Shown here: one piece after another, positions 27,748 to 35,435 of the stretch | Layout of the letters: the number at the start of each line of letters is the position of its first letter | Position numbering within the stretch: position 1 is the first letter of the stretch | Origin: Roseateles asaccharophilus | GTDB lineage: Bacteria; Pseudomonadota; Gammaproteobacteria; Burkholderiales; Burkholderiaceae_C | Assembly (NCBI RefSeq): GCF_004362405.1 | Contig: NZ_SNXE01000003.1 | Location: 1-64,000 of the forward strand | Direction: 5' to 3' | Length of the DNA: 64,000 nucleotides | Position numbers and translations under genes: made by a program | The notes under the pieces: generated by a model | Database searches by the model: none | Told to the model about the DNA's origin: nothing | The model's input: the letters and a program-made list of their open reading frames with translations, nothing else

Positions 27748-28716
27748 TCAGTCGAGTTTGATATTGGCGGCCTTGATGACCTGGCCCCACTTTGCCAGTT
27801 CCTGCTTCCAGTAGGCCCGCATCTGCTCGGGCGTGCCGCCCAGGGCCTCCAGGCCCAGCACCTGGAAGCGGGCCTTCACGGCGGTGCTGTTCAGCGCCTC
27901 CTGCAGGGCCTTGTTCAGCGTGGCGATCACCGGAGCGGGCGTGCCGGCCGGCACGGTCAGGCCCTGCCAGGCATAGGCCTCGAAGCCGGCCAGGCCCTGC
28001 TCGGCAAAGGTGGGCACCTCGGCAAAGGTCTTGATGCGGGCCGGGCTGGCCACGGCGATGGCGCGCAGCTTGCCCGAGATGATGTGGGGGTAGCCGGCGG
28101 CCGTGTCCACGAACATGAAGGGCACCTGGCCGCCGATCACATCCTGCACCGCCGGCGCGGCGCCGCGGTAGGGAATATGGGTCAGCTTGAGCTTGGTCTT
28201 CTCGCGCAGCAGCTCGGTGGCCAGGTGGTGCGGGCTGCCGGCGCCGGGCGAGGCGTAGTTGATGCCGCCGTCCTGGCGCGCGGCCCAGGCCAGGAATTCC
28301 TTGTAGGTCTTGGCCGGCACGCTGGGGTTGACCACCAGCAGCATGGGGAAGCGGGCGATCAGGCCCACCGGGGCCAGGTCTTGCTCGGCCTTGTAGCTGA
28401 GCTTGGTGTAGAGCCAGGGGTTGGCGGCCAGGGTGGCGGTGTCGGCGGTCAGTATGGTCTGGCCGTCGGCCTTGGCCTTGGCCACGTAGTCGGCACCGAT
28501 ATTGGTGGCGGCGCCGGGCTTGTTGTTGACCACAAAGGTCTGGCCCAGGCTCTTGCCCATGGCCTCGGCCAGGGTGCGGGCCACCACATCGCTGCCACCA
28601 CCGGCCGGATAGGGCACCACCCATTCCACGGGCTTGTCGGGATAGGCGGCCAGGGCGGCGGGGGCGGCCACGGCGCTCAGCAGGGCCAGGATCAGAGGGC
28701 GGCGGGAGAACAGCAT
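27748..28716 (-). CDS. TctC/Bug family substrate-binding protein
   Basis: This 322-residue periplasmic binding protein has a clear signal peptide (residues 1-22, ending AALA), followed by [20 protein letters not shown], the Bug-family opening. It sits inside the homogentisate run, 55 nt after the DUF2783 gene and 11 nt before hmgA, so an aromatic acid such as hydroxyphenylacetate is a plausible ligand (inference). It is a paralogue of the Bug protein at 23114-24094. Confidence 0.88.
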   Translation of the reverse strand: MLFSRRPLILALLSAVAAPAALAAYPDKPVEWVVPYPAGGGSDVVARTLAEAMGKSLGQTFVVNNKPGAATNIGADYVAKAKADGQTILTADTATLAANPWLYTKLSYKAEQDLAPVGLIARFPMLLVVNPSVPAKTYKEFLAWAARQDGGINYASPGAGSPHHLATELLREKTKLKLTHIPYRGAAPAVQDVIGGQVPFMFVDTAAGYPHIISGKLRAIAVASPARIKTFAEVPTFAEQGLAGFEAYAWQGLTVPAGTPAPVIATLNKALQEALNSTAVKARFQVLGLEALGGTPEQMRAYWKQELAKWGQVIKAANIKLD

Positions 28717-28771
28717 GGTGAAGTCTCGTGGTTCAGGAACGGAAAGAGGTCGGAAGGGGCGCAGGCCGGGC

Positions 28772-28981
28772 TCAGACGGCGCCGGCCTGCAAGGTGTTGT
28801 CACGGGCCAGGGCCAGGGCTTCGTCCAGCACGGCGCGATCACCCACCTGGTTGGCCAGTATCAGGACCAACTTGGTCAGCAACATGTCGGCCTGCTCGTC
28901 GCTGAGGCCGCGCTGAGCGTGGATCAGGGCCTCGTAGAAGCCATCGGGGTCGGGGATGTTGGGCGTGCGGATCAGGGGCAT
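28772..28981 (-). CDS. DUF2783 protein, candidate coupling subunit (MhaB-like) of the adjacent hydroxylase
   Basis: This 69-residue acidic, helical protein with GFYEALIHAQRGLSDEQADM fits DUF2783. The ATG is 7 nt after the stop of the flavin monooxygenase. In Pseudomonas putida U, 3-hydroxyphenylacetate 6-hydroxylase consists of a flavoprotein (MhaA, about 62.7 kDa) and an essential small coupling protein (MhaB, about 6.3 kDa) that together make homogentisate. The size and position here match that layout. The assignment is inference from context; I cannot compare the sequences. Confidence 0.7.
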   Translation of the reverse strand: MPLIRTPNIPDPDGFYEALIHAQRGLSDEQADMLLTKLVLILANQVGDRAVLDEALALARDNTLQAGAV

Positions 28982-28988
28982 GGGAGGC

Positions 28989-30572
28989 TCACTCCTGGGC
29001 CAGGGCGCGACGCAGGGCGGCGGCCACCTTGGCGGGGTCGAAGCCGCGCCAGCGCGCGGCCACATGCTGGTCGGGGCGGATCAGGTAGACGGTGCCGGGC
29101 TGGCCGTCATAGCGCTCGCGCAGCAGACCTTGCGGGTCGGCAATGTCGAGCCCCACCACCAGGGCCGGGGCCAGGTCTTGCGGCGGCAGCTCGCCAAAGC
29201 TCAGCAGGGTGAAGCCGCGGCCCAGATGGCGCAGCAGCCAGTCGCCGTCGGCCAGGGGCGCATCCAGGCAGGGGCTGCCGGGGGCCATGGCGCTGTTGAA
29301 CGGCGCCTCGTCGGGCGTGTTCAGCGGCGAGGCGGCGTAATGCGTGGGCAAGGAGAGCCGGCCGCTGTTGACCAGAGGGCGGGCAAAGGGCTCGCTGCGG
29401 GCCAGCTCCAGCACCGCATTGCGCAAGCGCAGGGAGGCGCGGCTCTTGGGGCTGATGAAGTCGGTGGCGCGGGTGGAGTTCAAGATGTTCTCGTCCGCCG
29501 CCGCGGCGCGCTCGGCGTGGTAGCTGTCCAGCAGGGCCGGCGGCGCGCGGCCCTCCAGCACGGCCTGCAGCTTCCAGCCCAGGTTGTCGGCATCCTGCAC
29601 CCCGCTGTTGGCACCCCGCGCGCCGAAGGGCGAGACCTGGTGCGCCGAGTCGCCCACAAAGAGCACGCGCCCATGGCGGAACTGCTGCAGGCGGCGGCAG
29701 GCGAACTGGTAGACCGAGACCCATTCCAGCTCGAACTCCACCTCCGGGCCCAGCATGGCCTGGATGCGCGGGATCACCTTCTCGGGCTTCTTCTCCTCGG
29801 CGGGGTCGGCATCGCGACCCAGCTGGAAGTCGATGCGCCAGACGCCGTCGCACTGCTTGTGCAGCAGCACCGACTGGTTGGGATGGAAGGGCGGGTCGAA
29901 CCAGAACCAGCGCTCGGTGGGGAAATCCGCTTTCATGACCACATCGGCGATCAGGAAGCGGTCCTGGAAGACCTGGCCCTGGAAGTCAAGGCCCAGCATG
30001 CGGCGGGTGTCGCTGCCCGCGCCGTCGCAGGCCAGCAGGTAGTCGGCCTGGATCTCGAAGCGGCCGTCGGGTGTCTCGACCTGGAGCGCGATCCCCTCGG
30101 CGCCCTGCTCCAGCGCCACCAGCTTGTGCTTCCAGTTCAGCGAGATCAGGGGCTGGGCCTCGCAGGCGGCCACCAGGGCTTCCTCCAAATGGTATTGCTG
30201 GAGGTTGATCATGGCCGGCATGCGGTGATGGGCCTGGGGCAGCAGGTCGAACTGGTAGGCCAGCTCGCTGCGATGGAAGACCTTGCCCACCTGCCAGCGC
30301 ACGCCCTGGTCCGCCAGTGCCTCGCCCTGGCCCAGACGCTGCCAGACCTCCAGCGTGCGCTTGGCATAGCAAACGGCGCGCGAGCCCTGGCTCACGCTGT
30401 TGTTGTCGTCCAGCAGCAGCACCGGCAGGCCACGGGCTGCACAGTCCAGGGCGGCCGTCAGACCCACGGGGCCGGCACCAATGATAACCACCGGATGGCG
30501 CTCCACCCGACCCTCGCGCTGGGCGGCGCGCTGGCGGTAGGCGTACTCGGGAAAGCGGTAGGTCTTGAGCAC
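28989..30572 (-). CDS. Group A FAD-dependent aromatic monooxygenase, MhaA-like
   Basis: This 527-residue flavoprotein hydroxylase has the FAD-binding GAGPVG at residues 32-37, CDGAGSDTR (DG motif, near 187) and GDSAHQVSPFGARGANSG (GD motif, Asp308), plus a C-terminal thioredoxin-like domain. These are typical of the PHBH/MhpA group that uses NAD(P)H and oxygen. Next to hmgA and fahA, the expected product is homogentisate, for example from 3-hydroxyphenylacetate. It starts with GTG, with a strong AGGAG upstream. Confidence 0.85.
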   Translation of the reverse strand: MLKTYRFPEYAYRQRAAQREGRVERHPVVIIGAGPVGLTAALDCAARGLPVLLLDDNNSVSQGSRAVCYAKRTLEVWQRLGQGEALADQGVRWQVGKVFHRSELAYQFDLLPQAHHRMPAMINLQQYHLEEALVAACEAQPLISLNWKHKLVALEQGAEGIALQVETPDGRFEIQADYLLACDGAGSDTRRMLGLDFQGQVFQDRFLIADVVMKADFPTERWFWFDPPFHPNQSVLLHKQCDGVWRIDFQLGRDADPAEEKKPEKVIPRIQAMLGPEVEFELEWVSVYQFACRRLQQFRHGRVLFVGDSAHQVSPFGARGANSGVQDADNLGWKLQAVLEGRAPPALLDSYHAERAAAADENILNSTRATDFISPKSRASLRLRNAVLELARSEPFARPLVNSGRLSLPTHYAASPLNTPDEAPFNSAMAPGSPCLDAPLADGDWLLRHLGRGFTLLSFGELPPQDLAPALVVGLDIADPQGLLRERYDGQPGTVYLIRPDQHVAARWRGFDPAKVAAALRRALAQE

Positions 30573-30614
30573 TGCGCTTGTCTCCTTGTCTTGTTGTCGG
30601 GGGCGCAGCGGCGC

Positions 30615-31154
30615 TCAGGCCGGGTGGAATTCCTTCTCGTGCATCCAGGCCGCCTGCTTGGGCGCGCGCTTGGTACGGCTCCATTCCTCCAGCATCTCCC
30701 ACTTGCAGGCGTCGAGCTTGGCGTACATCTCGGGTGTGCCCACATCGGCCGCCAGCTCGATGCGATGACCATTGGGGTCGAAGAAGTAGATGCTCTTAAA
30801 GATGGTGTGGTCGGTCACGCCGATCACCTCGATGCCGGCGGCCTCCAGCTCGGCCTTCTTGCTCTCCAGCTCGGCCACGCTGCCCACCTTGAAGGCGATG
30901 TGCTGCACCCAGGCAGGGGTGTTCTCGTCGCGGCCCATGGGCTTGGCGGTGGGCAGCTCGAAGAAGGCCAGCACATTGCCCTGGCCCGCGTCCAGGAAGA
31001 GGTGCATATAGGGGTCGTCGGCCTTGGTGGAGGGCACCTTGTCCTCGGCAATGGCCAGCACAAAGTCCATGCCCAGATGCTTTTGATACCACTCGACCGT
31101 GGTCTTGGCATCGAGGCAGCGGTAGGCCACGTGGTGAATGCGTTCGATCTTCAT
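30615..31154 (-). CDS. VOC/extradiol-dioxygenase-fold protein
   Basis: This 179-residue glyoxalase/VOC-fold protein contains a complete 2-His-1-carboxylate triad by position: His8 (ERIHHVAY), His85 (WVQHIAFKV) and Glu133 (GHRIELAADV). That could bind iron or another divalent metal. The C terminus (residues 140-179) is unusual and basic. The gene lies 42 nt before the monooxygenase and 11 nt after the MBL-fold gene. The function is unknown: a ring-cleavage, isomerase or lyase role in the pathway is possible. Confidence 0.75.
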   Translation of the reverse strand: MKIERIHHVAYRCLDAKTTVEWYQKHLGMDFVLAIAEDKVPSTKADDPYMHLFLDAGQGNVLAFFELPTAKPMGRDENTPAWVQHIAFKVGSVAELESKKAELEAAGIEVIGVTDHTIFKSIYFFDPNGHRIELAADVGTPEMYAKLDACKWEMLEEWSRTKRAPKQAAWMHEKEFHPA

Positions 31155-31165
31155 GGGGGCGTCCT

Positions 31166-32140
31166 TTACTTCACGTCTTCCAGCGCTTTCCACATCTCGA
31201 TATCGCGCTCGGCGGTCCAGATGCGGGGGTCGGGGAACTGGGTGGCCTCGTCATAGGCCCGGGTCACGTCAAAAGGCATGCAATGGGCAAAGATCACCCA
31301 CTGGCCGTACTTGGGCGCCAGCGCCTCATAGGTTTCGCGGTAGACGGTCTTGAGATCACGGCCGGCCGCAGCGCCCGCCTTGACGGCGGCATAGAGCTCG
31401 GAGACGAAGGCGCGCGTGCCCTCCAGGCCGGCGGCCACCTCGGCCGGGGTCTGCAGGGCGCGGCCGCGGCCGGGCACCAGTTTCTCGGGCTTGAGCGCGG
31501 CGATCTTGTCCAGGGTCTGGGGCCAGTCCTGGAAGTAGGCGTCGCCGGCATAGGGTGTGGCGTCGAACTCCACCAGATCGCCGCTGAACAGCACCTTGTC
31601 CTGGGGCAGCCAAACCACGGTATCGCCCTTGGTGTGACCGCGGCCCAGCTGCAGGATCTGTACCTCCAGCTTGCCCAGCCACAGCGTCATCTTGCCGGTG
31701 AAGGTGATGGTGGGCCAGGTCAGGCCCGGCGGCACCGATTCGACATTGCGGAACAGGCGCGGGAAGCGGCCGATCTCGCTGGCCTTGTCCTGCTCGCCGC
31801 GCTCGACGATCAGGTCATAGGTGTCCTGGCTGGCGATGATGTGCTCGGGCCGGTAGGCGCTGGCGCCCAGCACCCGCACCGCGTGGTAGTGGCTCAGCAG
31901 CACGTACTTGATGGGCTTGTCCGTCACCTGGCGGATGCGGCGGATCACGTCCTCGGCCATGACCGGCGTGGCCTGGGTGTCGATCACCATGACCGCGTCA
32001 TCGCCGATCACGATGCCGGTGTTGGGGTCGCCCTCGGCGGTGTAGGCCCAGGCATGGGGCGAGAGCTGGTCAAAGCTGACCTGCTTCTCCTCCACATCGG
32101 CATGGGAGGCAAAGGTCTTGGTCGAGGCGGTCTGGCTCAT
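31166..32140 (-). CDS. MBL-fold metallohydrolase-like protein with altered metal motif
   Basis: This 324-residue protein is of the metallo-beta-lactamase fold, but the HxHxDH motif reads HYHAVR (residues 84-89): the Asp and third His are replaced by Val and Arg. GRGHTKGD and FSGDLVEF still provide the later His and Asp ligands. It is the first gene of the minus-strand run, opposite the IclR gene with a perfect palindrome between. It may bind one metal only or act on a pathway thioester or lactone; the function is unknown. Confidence 0.75.
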   Translation of the reverse strand: MSQTASTKTFASHADVEEKQVSFDQLSPHAWAYTAEGDPNTGIVIGDDAVMVIDTQATPVMAEDVIRRIRQVTDKPIKYVLLSHYHAVRVLGASAYRPEHIIASQDTYDLIVERGEQDKASEIGRFPRLFRNVESVPPGLTWPTITFTGKMTLWLGKLEVQILQLGRGHTKGDTVVWLPQDKVLFSGDLVEFDATPYAGDAYFQDWPQTLDKIAALKPEKLVPGRGRALQTPAEVAAGLEGTRAFVSELYAAVKAGAAAGRDLKTVYRETYEALAPKYGQWVIFAHCMPFDVTRAYDEATQFPDPRIWTAERDIEMWKALEDVK

Positions 32141-32170
32141 GGCGGCGGCTTCTGTCTCCAAAATTTAACT

Positions 32171-32192
32171 TTAGGCAAATCGATTTGCCTAA
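32171..32192. promoter_or_regulatory. Perfect 22-bp palindrome, candidate IclR operator
   Basis: Each half is TTAGGCAAATC, giving a flawless 22-bp inverted repeat, unusually AT-rich for this genome. It lies 31 bp upstream of the MBL-fold gene start and 77 bp upstream of the divergent iclR start. IclR regulators bind such dyads next to catabolic operons, so it is probably the operator through which the regulator at 32269 controls both directions. Confidence 0.75.
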
Positions 32193-32268
32193 GACGAATT
32201 GTCGGCTTGATCTTAGTCATCGCGTTTGTTAATGTCTAACTGATTGTTTTAAGTAGAAACCCTGATCC

Positions 32269-33051
32269 ATGGACTCTCTCCCAGCGCCCGCCGAGCGCGG
32301 CGGCCCGCGCGGCATTCAAAGCATCGAGGTCGGGGGGCAGCTGCTCATCGCCCTGGCCCATCACGGCCGCCCCCTGGCGCTCAAGGATCTGGCGCGAGAG
32401 GCCGGCATGCCGCCGGCCAAGGCCCACCCCTATCTGGTGAGCTTCATCAAGCTGGGTCTGGTGGAGCAGGAGGCCGAGGGCGGCCGCTATGGTCTGGGGC
32501 CCCTGGCCCTGCAGCTGGGCCTGATCAGCCTGCAGCAGTACGACCCGGTACGCCTGGCCACGCCACGCATCGAGGCGCTGGCGGCCCAGCTGGGCCATAC
32601 GGCGGCCATCGCGGTCTGGGGCAATCGCGGCCCCACCATTGTTCGGGTGGCCGAAGCGGCCAGCCCGGTGCACATCAGCATGCGCCACGGCACGGTGATG
32701 AGCCTGCCCGGCACGGCCTCGGGCCGGCTGTTTGCGGCCTTCAGGCCACGCGATCAGATCCTGGCCGTGCTGGCTCAGGAGAAGCTGGGGCCGGACTATC
32801 TGGATCAGCAACTTGGCCCACAGCTGAGCCAGATCCGGCAGCAGGGACTGGCCAGTGCGCGTGACGCGGTGGTGGACGGCGTGAGCGCGCTGGCGGCTCC
32901 CGTCTTTGACGAACAGGGAAGCATGGTGCTGAGCCTGACCCTGATCGGCCCCAGCGGCAGCCTGGACTTGAGCCCGCTGGGCAGCGAAGCCCAGGCCCTG
33001 ATCCGCAGCGGCGCCGAGCTCTCAAGACAGCTGGGCTGGCGCCCCGCCTGA
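32269..33051 (+). CDS. IclR-family transcriptional regulator
   Basis: This 260-residue regulator has an N-terminal winged HTH (RGIQSIEVGGQLLIAL, then LKDLAREAGMPPAKAHPYLV) and the IclR effector domain (GTVMSLPGTASGRLFAAF, DAVVDGVSALAAPVFDEQ). It is divergent from the homogentisate/hydroxyphenylacetate run with a perfect palindrome between. In P. putida the homogentisate regulator HmgR is also an IclR protein, as I recall. Binding of an aromatic inducer such as homogentisate is likely but unproven. Confidence 0.88.
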   Translation: MDSLPAPAERGGPRGIQSIEVGGQLLIALAHHGRPLALKDLAREAGMPPAKAHPYLVSFIKLGLVEQEAEGGRYGLGPLALQLGLISLQQYDPVRLATPRIEALAAQLGHTAAIAVWGNRGPTIVRVAEAASPVHISMRHGTVMSLPGTASGRLFAAFRPRDQILAVLAQEKLGPDYLDQQLGPQLSQIRQQGLASARDAVVDGVSALAAPVFDEQGSMVLSLTLIGPSGSLDLSPLGSEAQALIRSGAELSRQLGWRPA

Positions 33052-33077
33052 GGAGCTGCAGGCCTTGCGGCCCCGCC

Positions 33078-33800
33078 TCAGGCGTGGCCGACTGCCGGGC
33101 TCATGAAACCAGCCAAGCGCAGGCGCTGCAGCTGGCGGGCCTCCTCCTCGGGGCCGAAGAAGCTGGGGTAGAGACTGCGCGAGCTGCCCGCGGGCCGCTG
33201 GGCTCCGCGCCCGGCCAAGGCTGCGATCTGGCGCTCGGCATGAGCCAGGTCCAGCCGCATCAGCACGGCCGGGGCGCCCACACGCGGGCACACGCGCAGG
33301 CTGCCGCAGAGCTCGAAACCCAGCATGCGGCGGTAGTAGGCAGCATGGCGCGGATTGACTTCGATCACCACGCACTGCACGCCGCGCAGGCGGTAGGCCT
33401 GCAGATAGGCGCTGTGGAACAGGCCGGCCAGCAGGGACTCGGAAGCCTCCTGCCCCTCCAGCAGGGCCAGCTGGGTGAACTCGCAGACGCGGAGCCCGCG
33501 CGCCCGGATCTCCGCCATCTCGGCCGGAAAGACCTGATCGGCCTTGAGCCCGGCCTCGCCGTCGAAACGCACCCCCAGCGTGCCGGTGGTCTCACCGAAC
33601 TCGTCTTCGGCATGCAGCACCACCAGATCGGCCTCGGCCTGCTGGGCGTCGACCGCGTAACCACGCTCGCGGTAACGCTGCTGCAGCAAGACGCTGGCGC
33701 GTTCACGCTCTGGCAGGCCCTGGGCCAGTCGAACGGCAAGACCTGCCCCCGGCAAACGCGGTGAACGGTGCAAAGCGGGTGTGAAGAGGTCTTGCTGCAT
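33078..33800 (-). CDS. N-acyl amino acid synthase, FeeM-like (GNAT-related)
   Basis: This 240-residue protein resembles FeeM-type N-acyl amino acid synthases, which transfer a fatty acyl group from acyl carrier protein to an amino acid such as tyrosine. The core has VCEFTQLAL (about residues 105-113), FHSAYLQAYRLRGVQCVVIE (128-147), NPRHAAYYRRMLGFE (149-163) and CPRVGAPAVLMRLDL (171-185). AGGAAG precedes the ATG. It is convergent with iclR and is not obviously part of the transport operon. The product could be a signalling or membrane lipid. Confidence 0.72.
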   Translation of the reverse strand: MQQDLFTPALHRSPRLPGAGLAVRLAQGLPERERASVLLQQRYRERGYAVDAQQAEADLVVLHAEDEFGETTGTLGVRFDGEAGLKADQVFPAEMAEIRARGLRVCEFTQLALLEGQEASESLLAGLFHSAYLQAYRLRGVQCVVIEVNPRHAAYYRRMLGFELCGSLRVCPRVGAPAVLMRLDLAHAERQIAALAGRGAQRPAGSSRSLYPSFFGPEEEARQLQRLRLAGFMSPAVGHA

Positions 33801-33927
33801 GCGCTTCCTGAAAAAGACAAGCTGGGCGGCCCGCAGTCTAGCCCCTCATCTGCGGGATCAGGGCGCAAGAACTGTCCCCCTCACACATGACACAAATTGC
33901 TTACATCTTTGTGCGCCTATCGCCCAA

Positions 33928-34647
33928 TCAGACTTCCAGCCACTCCTTGCGCACATAGGCGTTGGCGCGCAGATCGGCGGGCGTGCCCTCAAAGACGATG
34001 CGGCCATGGCCCATCACATAGCAGCGCTCCGAGATTTCCAGGGCGATGGCCAGCTTCTGCTCCACCAGCAGCACGGCCAGGCCGCGCCGCTTGAGCTCCT
34101 TCAGATACTCGGCCACCAGCTCCACGATCTTGGGCGCCAAGCCCTCGGTGGGTTCGTCGATCATGATCAGGTCGGGATCGCCCATCAGGGTGCGGCACAG
34201 GGTGAGCATCTGCTGCTCGCCGCCGGAGAGCACGCCGGCCTCGGTGTGCTGGCGTTCCTTGAGGCGGGGGAACATGCGGTACATGTCCTCGAAGCTCCAG
34301 CGCGGCGGGCGCTTGGTGCGCGATTTCTGGCCCAGCATCAGGTTCTGGTGCACCGTGAGCTTGGGGAAGATGTCGCGGTTCTCCGGCACATAGCCCAGGC
34401 CCAGCTGGGCGATCTCGTAGGCCTTGAGGCCCAGCAGCTCGCGCTCGCCAAAGCGCACCGAGCCGCTGCCGTCCACCTGGCCCATGATGGTCTTGACCGT
34501 GGTGGAGCGGCCCGAGCCATTGCGGCCCAGCAGGCTGACGATCTCGCCCGACCGCAGCTCCATGCTCACGCCGTGCAGCACATGGCTCTTGCCGTAGAAG
34601 GCGTGGACGTTCTCCAGCCTCAGGGTTTTGTTCGGGTCCTGGCTCAT
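33928..34647 (-). CDS. livF: Branched-chain amino acid type ABC transporter ATPase LivF, Walker A Lys-to-Arg
   Basis: This 239-residue ABC ATPase powers the Liv-type importer encoded upstream. It has the signature LSGGEQQ and Walker B LIMIDEPTEG. The Walker A reads GRNGSGRSTT, with Arg47 (codon 34507-34509) in place of the lysine that contacts ATP phosphates. The rest of the protein is intact, so it is not an obvious pseudogene. The ATG overlaps the livG stop by 4 bp. It is the last gene of the operon. Confidence 0.9.
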   Translation of the reverse strand: MSQDPNKTLRLENVHAFYGKSHVLHGVSMELRSGEIVSLLGRNGSGRSTTVKTIMGQVDGSGSVRFGERELLGLKAYEIAQLGLGYVPENRDIFPKLTVHQNLMLGQKSRTKRPPRWSFEDMYRMFPRLKERQHTEAGVLSGGEQQMLTLCRTLMGDPDLIMIDEPTEGLAPKIVELVAEYLKELKRRGLAVLLVEQKLAIALEISERCYVMGHGRIVFEGTPADLRANAYVRKEWLEV

Positions 34648-35435
34648 GCTGTGTGTGCTCCCGCCACCTGCTGCTCGGCCAGCACCGAGCCCAGATAGGC
34701 CTCCTGCACCCGGGCATTGGCGCGCACCGCCTCCGGGGTGTCGAAGGCGATGACCTCGCCATAGACCAGGACCGCGATCTTGTCGGCCAGGCCGAAGACC
34801 ACACCCATATCGTGCTCCACGGTCAGCAGGGTCTTGCCCACGGTGACCTCGCGGATCAGCTGGATGAAGCGCTTGGTCTCGCTCTTGCTCATGCCGGCCG
34901 TGGGCTCGTCCAGCAGGATCACGCTGGAGCCACCGGCGATGGTGATGCCGATCTCCAGGGCCCGCGCCTCGGCATAGGTCAGGTTCATGGCCAGCACATC
35001 GCGGCGCTTGTCCAGATGCAGCATCTCCAGCAGCTGATCGGCACGCTCGTTCACGTCCTCCAGATCGGCCAGAAAGCGCCAGAAGGCGTAGCGGTGGCCC
35101 ATGGACCAGAGCAGGGCGCAGCGGATGTTCTCGAACACCGAGAGCCGGGTGAAGAGGTTGGAGACCTGGAAGCTGCGCGAGAGACCGCGGCGGTTGATCT
35201 CATAGGGCTTGAGCCCGTCGATGCGCTGGCCCTGCAGGCGGATCTCGCCGCTGCTGGGCGCGAAGCGGCCGCTGATCAGATTGAACAGCGTGCTCTTGCC
35301 GGCGCCATTGGGGCCGATGATGGCCACCCGCTCGCCCGGCCGCACCTGCAGCTGGGCCCCGCGGATGATCTCGCTCTTGCCGAAGCGCTTGCGCACATCC
35401 AGCAGTTCCAGGGCGAACTCGGGCTGGTGGCTCAC
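34644..35435 (-). CDS. livG: Branched-chain amino acid type ABC transporter ATPase LivG
   Basis: This 263-residue ABC ATPase has a normal Walker A (GPNGAGKST), Walker B (VILLDEPTAG) and the LivG-typical long helical insert between them. GTG at 35435 is chosen as the start because it overlaps the livM stop (GTGA) and GGAGG lies upstream; it begins SHQPEFALELLD. With a canonical Walker A here, this subunit can hydrolyse ATP even if LivF is impaired. Confidence 0.92.
   Translation of the reverse strand: MSHQPEFALELLDVRKRFGKSEIIRGAQLQVRPGERVAIIGPNGAGKSTLFNLISGRFAPSSGEIRLQGQRIDGLKPYEINRRGLSRSFQVSNLFTRLSVFENIRCALLWSMGHRYAFWRFLADLEDVNERADQLLEMLHLDKRRDVLAMNLTYAEARALEIGITIAGGSSVILLDEPTAGMSKSETKRFIQLIREVTVGKTLLTVEHDMGVVFGLADKIAVLVYGEVIAFDTPEAVRANARVQEAYLGSVLAEQQVAGAHTA

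Noticed and set aside
28956..31256. Plus-strand frame of about 766 codons across the hydroxylase region
   Set aside because: It is antisense to three recognisable genes, and has no ribosome binding site or recognisable domains.
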